Positions 7,687 to 15,048 of a stretch of DNA of 20,541 nucleotides are shown piece after piece. The stretch lies in the IMG/VR virus record IMGVR_UViG_3300032278_000155, positions 1 through 20,541 of that record. One strand, written 5' to 3'. Each line of letters opens with the position of its first letter. Within the stretch, counting starts at the first letter, position 1. The notes under the pieces were generated by a model. The model ran no database searches, had not been told where the DNA came from, and saw nothing but the letters and a program-made list of their open reading frames with translations. Source of the stretch: a virus. A program made the translations under genes and the position numbers.

Positions 7687-8255
7687 TTAAACCTTTATTA
7701 CCAGAAGGACATGAATTATTAGAACAGGAAACTATTCCATTTAGTTTCTGGAGCCCTCCAATTGATCCTATTGAATTTAGAGATGAATTAATAGAAAACA
7801 TGAAATATTATGATGGAGTAGGATTATCTGCAAATCAGATAGGTTATCAATATAGTGTATTTGCTATGAATCATGAAGGAAATAGTATGGTATTATTTAA
7901 TCCTCAAATTATTGAAGAGTCGGAAGAATTTATTTGGGAAACCGAAGGTTGCTTGACATATCCCGGATTATATATTAAAATAAGTAGACCTAAGAGTTTA
8001 TCTGCATCTTGGGAGGATGCTGAAAACAACCCCCTTAATGGTTATTTTTCTGATTTATCTGCTCGTATCTTTTTACATGAAATGGATCATATAAAAGGAA
8101 AAATTTTTTATGAAAGTGCTAGCCAAATTCATATACAAAATGCGAGGAGAAAACGAAGAACTTTTCTTAAAAAAATAAAAACATCGAGTCCAACGCTATG
8201 GCAAAGTCATTTAAACAACAAAAAACAAGAGAGAGTTTTAGTAAAGACATTTTAA
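7683..8255 (+). CDS. def: Peptide deformylase
   Basis: The 190-residue enzyme removes the formyl group from the N-terminal methionine of new proteins. All three family motifs are present: GVGLSANQ (45-52), EGCLTYPG (88-95, metal ligand C90) and HEMDH (132-136, metal ligands H132 and H136, catalytic E133). The C-terminus from about 153 (ARRKRRTFLKK onward) is a basic extension beyond the catalytic domain; bacterial enzymes are of similar total length but many phage ones are shorter. Marine phages often carry this gene. For cyanophages a link to photosystem protein turnover has been proposed, but nothing here shows a photosynthetic host. It starts by ATGA overlap with gp46, and its 3' end is overlapped in another frame by a small gene. 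Confidence 0.93.
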   Translation: MIKPLLPEGHELLEQETIPFSFWSPPIDPIEFRDELIENMKYYDGVGLSANQIGYQYSVFAMNHEGNSMVLFNPQIIEESEEFIWETEGCLTYPGLYIKISRPKSLSASWEDAENNPLNGYFSDLSARIFLHEMDHIKGKIFYESASQIHIQNARRKRRTFLKKIKTSSPTLWQSHLNNKKQERVLVKTF

Positions 8256-8362
8256 AAAATATGTCGAAAAAAGAACGCCGTCGAAATAAAGACTGGGCTA
8301 ATAATTACATCGATGAAGAATTCGATGAGACTGAAGAAGAAGAGGAGGAAGAATATGAATAA
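8198..8362 (+). CDS. Small 54-residue protein with a basic start and acidic end
   Basis: An ATG at 8198 opens 54 codons to TAA at 8360-8362. The gene begins inside the peptide deformylase 3' end in a different frame and runs across the gap to the queD start, overlapping it by 8 bases. The N-terminal 35 residues are basic (MAKSFKQQKT, then MSKKERRRNK). WANNYIDEEF follows, and the protein ends in seven glutamates before YE. The run of GAA/GAG codons also supplies the AGGAGG Shine-Dalgarno of queD. The ORF fills an otherwise gene-free stretch, which supports it. Function is unknown; no membrane segment or signal peptide is visible. Confidence 0.6.
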   Translation: MAKSFKQQKTRESFSKDILKNMSKKERRRNKDWANNYIDEEFDETEEEEEEEYE

Positions 8363-8867
8363 AGAGCCAAGAATATACAAATATAATAGCACAAAAGAAT
8401 ATGTAGACAAGTTTCCATGTGCGTATAGACAATATAAAGCTGATAGTCATTGTAATGTTATTCATGGTTATAGTTTTACTATGAGATTCTTTTTTGGTAC
8501 AGATCATTTGGATGTTAGAAATTGGGTTGCAGATTATGGTGGATTGGGGGAGCTCAAAAGTTTCTTAGATGAGCAATTCGATCATACATTATTGGTAGCA
8601 GAAGATGATCCAGAAATAGATCTTTATAAACAGTTACAGGAACGTGGTATTGCAAAACTTACTGTATTACCAAAACTTGGATGTGAAGGTCTTTCTTCTA
8701 TGTTATACAAATATATGAATGGAGTATTCATTCCTGATATGTGGGGGAAAGGCGAGGCAGAAAGACTTTGGTGTTATAGAGTTGAAGTACGCGAAACAGA
8801 AAGTAACATGGCTTGGCGTGAAGGTCATAGAGAATGGAATGAAGATTTATTCGACGTAGATGAATAA
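8355..8867 (+). CDS. queD: QueD-like 6-carboxytetrahydropterin synthase
   Basis: The 170-residue protein is of the 6-pyruvoyl-tetrahydropterin synthase fold. QueD turns dihydroneopterin triphosphate into 6-carboxytetrahydropterin on the way to preQ0. Start 8355 is preferred over the upstream in-frame ATG at 8313 because AGGAGG lies 7-8 bases before it and the protein then begins at the usual place. The catalytic trio seems present: C33 (SHCNVIHG), H77 (DHTLLV) and E147 (VRETES). Of the three zinc histidines of E. coli QueD, only H37 is kept; the AAHR position reads AYR (Y24) and HGH reads HGY (Y39). H32 next to the cysteine might substitute. Between the catalytic Cys and His the protein keeps DVRNWVADYGGL. 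It is followed directly by queE. Confidence 0.85.
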   Translation: MNKEPRIYKYNSTKEYVDKFPCAYRQYKADSHCNVIHGYSFTMRFFFGTDHLDVRNWVADYGGLGELKSFLDEQFDHTLLVAEDDPEIDLYKQLQERGIAKLTVLPKLGCEGLSSMLYKYMNGVFIPDMWGKGEAERLWCYRVEVRETESNMAWREGHREWNEDLFDVDE

Positions 8868-9832
8868 TGATTACAGTTTATAAAGATGGAACTGGAATTC
8901 CAGAAGTCATACAAGAATTACAAAAAGGTGAGAGAGAATTGAAAAAAGAAGAGAAAAGAACTGTGAAAAAACTTAGATATTCTGAAATGTTTTATAGCAT
9001 TCAGGGCGAAGGAAGATTTGTAGGAACTCCAAGTGTATTTTTAAGATTATACGGGTGTAATTTTGAGTGTCCCGGATTTGGACAACCTAGAGGACAATTA
9101 ATTCCACGTGATGAAATGCCTTGGAAAAATCTTGATGTTAGTCAATACAAGAGCATTGAAGAATTACCTGTAATGAAAATAGGATGTGATAGTTCTGCAA
9201 GTTGGGCAAAAGAATATATGCATCTATCAACATTTGAAGAGGCTGATATAATAGCAGAAAAACTAACAAATCTTTGTCCTGATAAAAAATGGTTTTATGA
9301 AGATAATTATCAGGATATTCATTTGGTAATTACAGGCGGAGAACCAATGATGTGGCAAAAACAATTGCCAGATTTATTAGGCCATGAATCACTTAGGCAT
9401 ATTAAAAATATTACATTTGAAACAAATAGTACATTTACTTTAACAGACGAATTTCACTTATGGTTACATGAGTTTAGTCTTAGGGATCATCATATCACTT
9501 GGTCATGTAGTCCAAAATTAAGTATAAGTGGTGAATTGGGATTTAAAGCAATTAAACCTGAAAATTGGAGACAATATAAAAAAGTACAAAATTCACATTT
9601 GTATTTAAAATTTGTAGTTCAAGATGAACAGGACATTGAAGAAATTAAGCAAATAGAATATGGTTATGATCGGTGGGAAGATTATCATGACATTTATTTA
9701 ATGCCTTGTGGTGGTACAGCTGAGATGTTAGAAAATACAAAATTTAATGTTGCTGAAATGGCAATGAAACATGGCTTTAAATATTCGCCCAGATTACATG
9801 TAGATTTATTTGGTAATAAATGGGGCACATGA
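8867..9832 (+). CDS. queE: QueE-like 7-carboxy-7-deazaguanine synthase (radical SAM)
   Basis: The 321-residue protein catalyses the ring contraction of 6-carboxytetrahydropterin to 7-carboxy-7-deazaguanine, using SAM and a 4Fe-4S cluster. Visible signatures are RYSEMFYSIQGEGRFVGTPS (37-56), FLRLYGCNFEC (C64, C68), the SAM-binding ITGGEP (155-160), FETNST (184-189) and CSPK (214-217). The usual third cluster cysteine two residues after the second is absent (CPGFG). A later GCDSSASW (C107) matches the CDT-x-x-TW that normally follows the third cysteine, so the cluster motif appears to be interrupted by about 38 residues. The first 35 residues are an extra charged leader; no later ATG would leave the motif intact. 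The start overlaps the queD stop by one base (TAATG). Confidence 0.88.
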   Translation: MITVYKDGTGIPEVIQELQKGERELKKEEKRTVKKLRYSEMFYSIQGEGRFVGTPSVFLRLYGCNFECPGFGQPRGQLIPRDEMPWKNLDVSQYKSIEELPVMKIGCDSSASWAKEYMHLSTFEEADIIAEKLTNLCPDKKWFYEDNYQDIHLVITGGEPMMWQKQLPDLLGHESLRHIKNITFETNSTFTLTDEFHLWLHEFSLRDHHITWSCSPKLSISGELGFKAIKPENWRQYKKVQNSHLYLKFVVQDEQDIEEIKQIEYGYDRWEDYHDIYLMPCGGTAEMLENTKFNVAEMAMKHGFKYSPRLHVDLFGNKWGT

Positions 9833-10600
9833 ATGGAAATTTATGTTAGCGGTCCTGGTGTTTCTATAGCAGCCAGAGGAATAGGTCTGGAACGATATAC
9901 ATATTGGTCTAGACGTTCTGAGATGGAAGAAAACGGATCTGGAACAGGAGAAGATTTGTTTGATTATTCCTGGAATATATTAGATCGCAATAGAATGAAT
10001 GTTCCAGATGATGCAACTTTTTTAGCAGATAAAGCATGGAATGATCCTGGAAATTGGGTTATAAATGCATGTGATTATGAATTGACTAACATATGGATAG
10101 AAGACGACGGAGTAATTAATAGATATCGACCACATGATATTCCTCACGTAAAACATGTATTAGTAAAATTTAAGCCTCAATTACGCCCGGTAAGCGCTGC
10201 ACGAAAACAACTGGAGTACACCTTCAGCAGATTACATAAACAAGTGTCCCCCCCACTCAATCACCACACCCACCGTTATTTTTTTTATACAGGCTTTTCA
10301 TCTGAAATAGGTAATTGGCAACATAAACAATATAATAGCTCAATACCTCTTGAAAAGTTTAGGTTACAAATAATAGAAGTCTCGAGCAGAAATTGGATCG
10401 TAGGTCTAGAAACAACACAAGAATATAGTCATGCTATGCCCGAAGAAATGTGTGTAAATAGACTTCCTGTTAGAAATCATACATTCTTAGAAGACTGGAT
10501 GAAGGCAACCAACTTGCCTTTAGACTATGATATGTTTACAGGTAACCATAAGAGAGATTGTTCTAATTTTAAAATTCATAATAAGTATTTTTGGGAATAG
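9833..10600 (+). CDS. Unknown 255-residue protein after queE
   Basis: The ATG follows the queE stop with no gap, so this gene is probably cotranslated with the deazaguanine genes. I do not recognise the family. The protein is soluble-looking, with no membrane segment or signal peptide. It is rich in Trp, Tyr and His, with a central LNHHTHRYFFYTGF and a C-terminal part with HKRDCSNFKIHNKYFW. It does not resemble FolE, QueC, QueF or the DpdA transglycosylase by motif. A run of seven C's at 10248-10254 lies in a short GC-rich patch (about 10180-10275) that differs from the surrounding AT-rich codons, so the reading frame there deserves a check. The translation on both sides of the run looks similar in style, which suggests the frame is right. 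Confidence 0.7.
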   Translation: MEIYVSGPGVSIAARGIGLERYTYWSRRSEMEENGSGTGEDLFDYSWNILDRNRMNVPDDATFLADKAWNDPGNWVINACDYELTNIWIEDDGVINRYRPHDIPHVKHVLVKFKPQLRPVSAARKQLEYTFSRLHKQVSPPLNHHTHRYFFYTGFSSEIGNWQHKQYNSSIPLEKFRLQIIEVSSRNWIVGLETTQEYSHAMPEEMCVNRLPVRNHTFLEDWMKATNLPLDYDMFTGNHKRDCSNFKIHNKYFWE

Positions 10601-10618
10601 TTATGAATTTATAATTTT

Positions 10619-10626
10619 CCTAAATA
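10619..10626 (+). promoter_or_regulatory. Possible late promoter CCTAAATA
   Basis: The octamer matches 6 of 8 positions of the T4 late consensus and keeps the TAAATA core. It lies 20 bases upstream of the first gene of the fibre block, in the only gap before it, and is followed by a strong AAGGAGA ribosome binding site. A late promoter is expected at this border between accessory and virion genes, but the match is imperfect. Confidence 0.4.
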
Positions 10627-10645
10627 ATGTATAAGGAGAAATTAT

Positions 10646-11029
10646 ATGGCATCTATTGTAAATATATTTGCAGATCAAGGTTCTGATTATACTTTATCAT
10701 TGACAGTTAAAAATGATAGCGGTGGCTCAACTGATTTAACAGGTTATACAGCTGAAGCTTATTTTCAAAAATGGACTGGCGCAAATAAAGTATATAAATT
10801 TACCACAACTATAACAAGCCCGACGACGGGCGCATTGCAATTAAAATTATTGGGTTCTGTATCCGATGATATTCCTTCCGGACGTTATAATTACGATATT
10901 GTTATCCATAATTCCGAATTTGATATATCCAGACGCGTAATAGAGGGAGCATTAGTATTACGACCCACCGCAAGTCCAAAAGGCGCAACTTTATTAGAAA
11001 CCGGCAATAAACTATTACTTGAAGGATAG
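10646..11029 (+). CDS. Virion structural protein, beta-sandwich (BppU N-terminal-like)
   Basis: The 127-residue protein opens with IVNIFADQGSDYTLSLTVKN, then a LTGYTAEAYFQK strand, a TGALQLKLLG strand and SGRYNYDIVIHN. This order is typical of small immunoglobulin-like or BppU-N-type beta-sandwich domains in phage baseplate and fibre attachment proteins, where the first strand carries a 'dqG.d....l' motif. It begins the fibre block after a strong AAGGAGA ribosome binding site and is followed two bases later by the next gene. It likely anchors or joins fibres to the virion. The fold is inferred from pattern; no exact function can be given. Confidence 0.65.
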   Translation: MASIVNIFADQGSDYTLSLTVKNDSGGSTDLTGYTAEAYFQKWTGANKVYKFTTTITSPTTGALQLKLLGSVSDDIPSGRYNYDIVIHNSEFDISRRVIEGALVLRPTASPKGATLLETGNKLLLEG

Positions 11030-11031
11030 AG

Positions 11032-12015
11032 ATGACTCTACTGTACGATGACGGGCGACAAGGAGAAATCAATTTAATTGCTTCACAAGATAGTATAATT
11101 CATTTAGGTAACATTGATTTTGAAAATTTAACGGTTAATCTGAAACCTAAAACGGTTGGAGCTGGTGAAAAAGCTGTCTCATTAGGTGAAACAACAGCAC
11201 CTTTTGGTGATTTATATCTTCAAGGTAATACCCTTACAATATCAACCAGATCGATTTCAATAACAGAACTATCCGGAACTGAATATCTAGATTTTGGATC
11301 TAATGTTGTGATAGGATCAACTGTAATTTCAGGTACTAGATTACTAGCTTTTCAGGATCAATTAAAAACAACTGGGTTAACCGATGTTACCATATCTGGA
11401 GTTGAAGATGGAAATATTTTAAAATGGGATACATCAGTAGGCCGGTGGACGGAAGCGCAGTTCGAACTTGATCCAGCTATCTTAAATATTTCTCAAAAAG
11501 GTATTGGGGAATTATATGATGTTGAACCCCAAGCCTATACAGAGGGGATGATGTTCCAATATAGTCCATCAGCGAATGCATGGAAAGGTATTGTTGCAAA
11601 TGACCTTGACTTAGAGACTATTCGGGCAGGTACTTTTTCAGTTAATACTGGAACGTCCGCTGAGAACCCAACGGGCACGGTAAGATATACTTCTACACGA
11701 ACAATTCAGGTTGTTGCTGGCACGGTTGTAGTAGATACCTTTGATATAAATACATATAGAACTGCTAAGTACATTGTTACCTGTGAAGATTACACTTTGG
11801 ATAATAAAGCTTATTGGATGGGACAAGTATTGTTTGTTCATGACGGAACAAATACAGGAATGACTCTATATGGAGAAGTGGAAATAGGTTCAATTACAAT
11901 GATGCCCACACTTGCGTCAGATATAACAGGCTCTAATGCTCGGTTAAAAGTTACTACTTCTTCGGATCAACAAGTAGTTACTGTTCATCGAACAGTGTTT
12001 GATAATTATCTATAA
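11032..12015 (+). CDS. Tail fibre-like structural protein, paralogue A
   Basis: The 327-residue protein has an N-terminal part with NLTVNLKPK, then APFGDLYLQGNTLTISTRSI and YLDFGSNVVIGSTVISGTRL, a pattern common in fibre proteins of marine T4-like phages. Next come two copies of a 'LTDV...dG..L.WD...g.W' unit (LTDVTISGVEDGNILKWDTS; IGELYDVEPQAYTEGMMFQY). The C-terminal domain (about residues 195-327) is a beta-rich region ending in VTVHRTVFDNYL. It is a clear paralogue of the next gene, and 58 bases near the two 3' ends are identical. Start 11032 has GAAGGAT upstream. It is probably a trimeric virion fibre or connector component. Confidence 0.7.
   Translation: MTLLYDDGRQGEINLIASQDSIIHLGNIDFENLTVNLKPKTVGAGEKAVSLGETTAPFGDLYLQGNTLTISTRSISITELSGTEYLDFGSNVVIGSTVISGTRLLAFQDQLKTTGLTDVTISGVEDGNILKWDTSVGRWTEAQFELDPAILNISQKGIGELYDVEPQAYTEGMMFQYSPSANAWKGIVANDLDLETIRAGTFSVNTGTSAENPTGTVRYTSTRTIQVVAGTVVVDTFDINTYRTAKYIVTCEDYTLDNKAYWMGQVLFVHDGTNTGMTLYGEVEIGSITMMPTLASDITGSNARLKVTTSSDQQVVTVHRTVFDNYL
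11941..11998 (+). repeat. 58-base direct repeat, copy 1
   Basis: These bases are identical to 12871-12928. Both copies lie near the 3' ends of the adjacent paralogous fibre genes and encode RLKVTTSSDQQVVTVHRTV. The identity is much higher than that of the rest of the genes, which points to recent duplication, gene conversion or strong constraint. Confidence 0.9.
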
Positions 12016-12036
12016 AACATCTGAGGAATTTAATTA

Positions 12037-12951
12037 ATGCAACAGCAAGCAACTGTATCGCTAGGTATAATTGATTTAGAAAATTTAACTGTCAACTTAA
12101 AACCTAAAGCTCCGGAACCCGGTTCAAATCCTGTCGGATTGGGTACTACAGAAGCCCCGTTTGGAGATTTATTTCTTCAAGGTAATACTCTTACATTATC
12201 TACCAAATCGATTGGAATATCAGAACAAGATGGTGTCGAATATCTAGATTTTGGATCTAATGTTGTGATAGGGTCAACCACTATCACTGGAGAAAGATTA
12301 CTAGCTTTTGGAGATCAATTAAAAATATCTTCATTAACTGATGTTACTATCGAGGGAATTGCAAACGGAGATATCTTAAACTGGGATAAAGTTTCATCAA
12401 AGTGGGTTGCTGGGCCCGGAACTACTCCGGAAAACTTAGATATTTCTCAAAAAAATATTGGGGAATTAGAAGACGTCGCACAATCAATGTATGCAGATGG
12501 TATGATGTGGCAATATAATTCTGCATTGAGTGCTTGGAAGGCTGTTAATACAAATCTTCTTGAGTTTGAAGATTTTCAGGTTAAGGGTACTTTTACAGTT
12601 GATTCCGACTTGATGTTTTCTACTTCACGAACAGTTGTCGTTTCGGCAGGAGAAGTTGTTGCAGATACTTTTAATATAAATACATTCAGGTCGGCTAAGT
12701 ATATTGTTACCTGTGAAGATTACACTGTGGGCACGACAGCATATTGGACCGGTGAGATAGCATTAGTTCACGATGGAACAGATACAAACATTATACTTTA
12801 TGGAGAAGTGGAGTTAGGTGCGATTACAATAGAACCCGGAATTGCGTCAGATATATTAGGGACAGATGTTCGGTTAAAAGTTACTACTTCTTCGGATCAA
12901 CAAGTAGTTACTGTTCATCGAACAGTGTGTACCAATTTTGGCGGTTATTAG
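12037..12951 (+). CDS. Tail fibre-like structural protein, paralogue B
   Basis: The 304-residue protein repeats the plan of the preceding gene: ENLTVNLKPK, APFGDLFLQGNTLTLSTKSI, YLDFGSNVVIGSTTITGERL, LTDVTIEGIANGDILNWDKV, IGELEDVAQSMYADGMMWQY, and a C-terminal beta-rich domain ending VTVHRTVCTNFGGY. It lacks the first 17 or so residues of the other copy and has a shorter linker before the last domain. The two most likely arose by tandem duplication. The two proteins may form a mixed trimer or two separate fibres. The start at 12037 is preceded by TGAGGAA. Confidence 0.7.
   Translation: MQQQATVSLGIIDLENLTVNLKPKAPEPGSNPVGLGTTEAPFGDLFLQGNTLTLSTKSIGISEQDGVEYLDFGSNVVIGSTTITGERLLAFGDQLKISSLTDVTIEGIANGDILNWDKVSSKWVAGPGTTPENLDISQKNIGELEDVAQSMYADGMMWQYNSALSAWKAVNTNLLEFEDFQVKGTFTVDSDLMFSTSRTVVVSAGEVVADTFNINTFRSAKYIVTCEDYTVGTTAYWTGEIALVHDGTDTNIILYGEVELGAITIEPGIASDILGTDVRLKVTTSSDQQVVTVHRTVCTNFGGY
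12871..12928 (+). repeat. 58-base direct repeat, copy 2
   Basis: This stretch is identical to 11941-11998. The identity stops sharply: after the repeat the sequences differ (gtgttt versus gtgtgt), and the final codons of the two proteins diverge. Confidence 0.9.
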
Positions 12952-12991
12952 GCACCTTAACCTTTAGTAGAATATTTAAGGAAGATCAACA

Positions 12992-14416
12992 ATGGCAATG
13001 AAACAGTTTAGAGTAAGAAGTGGAATTCTTTCAGATGGGGATTTAACTCTTAATAATACTCCTGCCGACGGCACAGTCGCAACCGGCGGTAAAATTCTAG
13101 AATTAGATAATAGTTCTAATGTCCATGTCCGCACATTCGCACAAGTAAAAACAGAAATAGACGCAGGAGAATTAGAAGCTGTAGAAGCCGGCGATGGTAT
13201 TACTGTTAATGCAAAACAAGGCGGCGGAATTGGAACCGATACACAAACGATTACACTGGGCACCCCATCTACAATAAGCTCCATTACCACAGATGCTGTA
13301 ACAGTATCCTCTCATACGCACGCCATTTCCGGTTCTGCTGATACTAGCGGCGCTACTGGTATACATGTACTAATAGCAAATACAACTGGCGGACTTAAAG
13401 TAGAGGAATTCGATGCAGCCGGAGATGCTACATTTTCATCTAATGTAGCTGTTACCGGAAATGTAGCTGTTACCGGCGATGCTTCATTTTCAGCTAATGT
13501 AACTATTGACGGAAGTTTATTTGTTGATGGCGCGCTTACTTATGTTAATGCAACGAATTTAAGTGTTAGTGATCCTTTAATTACTTTATCCGCAAATGGT
13601 GATTCAGTTGCTCCTACACATGATCAAGGTTTAATGATCAACAGGGGCACTTCAGCAAACGTCGCTTTTGTATGGGATGAATCGGAAGATGAATTTGCAT
13701 TTGTTCAAACTACTTCTGGTGGATTATCAACAGGTAGTATAAATGTTTCAGATTATGCTGATACGAATCAAGGCGCAATAACAGCACAAGATGCTATATC
13801 TTGTGGAGCCGATTTAACAGTTGAAGGCACAACAGATTCAACAAGTGGAACATCTGGTTCAATTCAAACTGACGGTGGTTTAGGAGTTGCTAAATCAGTT
13901 TTTGCTAATCTTGTACATGCTGAAGGAACAACTAATGCTACATCTAATACAACAGGTCAAATAATATCAGCCGGTGGTTTAGGCATTGCAAAAGCTGCTG
14001 TTGTTGGTGGAGATTTAACCGTTCACGGCGCCGCTTTTTATTTGAACGGAGCAGATTCTTATCATAAGGATATAACTCGAACTTTAGTAGCAGAAGCTAC
14101 TATTGCAAATGCAGCTAATGCATGGTTATTTGAAGTTCCCATAGCGAGTTGGTCTGCTGGAGAAGTGGCTCTGAAATTAAAAGCTGGAGCTAATGAAACT
14201 GAATTTCGCAAGTATCTATTTTGTGAAAGTGGAAGTGGAACAGTAGAAAATAATCAATATGGTGGATTAGGTCATGATATTGTAGCAACAATAAGTTTTG
14301 ACACAACCGACGGATCAGGCTCTATCCTTGGCTCAACTCATGTAGGAATGAACATTCTCAATGGAGACGGAGTTTCGATAGAAGCTAAAGTAGAAGTAAC
14401 CTTTCATAGCGTATAA
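12992..14416 (+). CDS. Large modular tail fibre protein with HxH motif
   Basis: The 474-residue protein starts with a fibre leader (FRVRSGILSDGDLTLNNTPA) and GDGITVNAKQGGGIGTDTQT, followed by SSHTHAISGSADTSGA (an HxH motif). Next is a run of short beta-helix-like repeats (SSNVAVTGNVAVTGDASFS, then ANVTIDGSLFVDGALTYVNA), then the domain LSVSDPLITLSANGDS typical of marine fibre proteins. Two 'GTT.sTS.tsG.i...GGLGiAK' repeats follow at about residues 274-330. The C-terminal domain (about 360-474) ends in VEVTFHSV. The start at 12992 has AAGGAAG 8 bases upstream. The N-terminal 150 residues are paralogous to the following gene. Likely a trimeric fibre; the C-terminal domain could be the tip. Confidence 0.7.
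   Translation: MAMKQFRVRSGILSDGDLTLNNTPADGTVATGGKILELDNSSNVHVRTFAQVKTEIDAGELEAVEAGDGITVNAKQGGGIGTDTQTITLGTPSTISSITTDAVTVSSHTHAISGSADTSGATGIHVLIANTTGGLKVEEFDAAGDATFSSNVAVTGNVAVTGDASFSANVTIDGSLFVDGALTYVNATNLSVSDPLITLSANGDSVAPTHDQGLMINRGTSANVAFVWDESEDEFAFVQTTSGGLSTGSINVSDYADTNQGAITAQDAISCGADLTVEGTTDSTSGTSGSIQTDGGLGVAKSVFANLVHAEGTTNATSNTTGQIISAGGLGIAKAAVVGGDLTVHGAAFYLNGADSYHKDITRTLVAEATIANAANAWLFEVPIASWSAGEVALKLKAGANETEFRKYLFCESGSGTVENNQYGGLGHDIVATISFDTTDGSGSILGSTHVGMNILNGDGVSIEAKVEVTFHSV
13442..13476 (+). repeat. Short tandem repeat in the fibre gene
   Basis: The 17-base word AATGTAGCTGTTACCGG occurs at 13442-13458 and again at 13460-13476, giving an 18-base period that encodes NVAVTG twice. 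The six-residue period fits a beta-helix type fibre shaft. Confidence 0.8.
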
Positions 14417-14421
14417 ACGAC

Positions 14422-15024
14422 ATGGCATCAGTACCATTTAAAGCAATAGGTGGATTAGAAATAGAGGGAGATTTAAAACTTGCAAATCTTCCAACCGGAA
14501 CTCCAGCAGGTGGCGGAAGAATTCTTTCATTGTCTCCAGGTGGAATAGCCCATTATAGAACACATGCTCAGATGAAAACATCGACCGATTCCGGTCGATT
14601 AGATGGGGTCTTAGCAGGCGATGGAATACAAGTATCTAGTATGCAAGCAGGCGGCGCAGGAACTGATACACAAACGATTACATTAGGTACTCCGGATACA
14701 TTAACCGCTACTACTACGGATGCCACCACTGGTGGTTCACATACACATGCGGTGACTTCTTCTAATGATACTAGTGGCGCAAGTGCTGCCGTAATATTAT
14801 CAGCAAATTCAACAGGTGGACTTAAAGTAGAAGAATTAGATATAAACTCTGGTTCATTAAAATTAACAGATCACGCAACCGCTCCTACAGTAACTGCGAA
14901 TAAGTTGTATGCCAATACTACTTCTATATTTTGGGAAAATAATGATCTGATGGTCGGAACTGGTGTGGCTAATCAACAGTTTGTTTCCGGAATCGCTATA
15001 GCAATGGCAATTGCACTAGGATAG
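14422..15024 (+). CDS. Short fibre protein, paralogue of the preceding N-terminal region
   Basis: The 200-residue protein parallels the first 150 residues of the preceding gene: a leader with GGLEIEGDLKLANLP, GGGRILSLSPGGIAHYRTHA, LDGVLAGDGIQVSSMQAGGA, GTDTQTITLGTP, SHTHAVTSSNDTSGASAAVI (HxH motif) and NSTGGLKVEELDI. It then ends with a different domain (APTVTANKLYANTTSIFWEN, then NDLMVGTGV). The latter, with 'kLY.n...lfWe.ndl', is a small beta-hairpin seen at the ends of other marine phage fibre proteins. It starts 5 bases after the upstream stop with no strong ribosome binding site, so translation may be coupled. Confidence 0.68.
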   Translation: MASVPFKAIGGLEIEGDLKLANLPTGTPAGGGRILSLSPGGIAHYRTHAQMKTSTDSGRLDGVLAGDGIQVSSMQAGGAGTDTQTITLGTPDTLTATTTDATTGGSHTHAVTSSNDTSGASAAVILSANSTGGLKVEELDINSGSLKLTDHATAPTVTANKLYANTTSIFWENNDLMVGTGVANQQFVSGIAIAMAIALG

Positions 15025-15048
15025 TTTTAGAAAAAGGATAAATTAATT

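Noticed and set aside
8313-8354. Upstream in-frame start for queD
   Set aside because: The extra 14 residues are translated from the other frame of the small acidic gene and lack a good ribosome binding site, while ATG 8355 has AGGAGG.
11745-11752. Exact TATAAATA inside fibre paralogue A
   Set aside because: It lies deep inside a coding region where the codons for DINTYR produce it, with no gene start nearby; treated as chance.
12675-12682. Exact TATAAATA inside fibre paralogue B
   Set aside because: Same homologous coding position as in paralogue A (NINTFR), so it is explained by protein coding rather than by promoter function.
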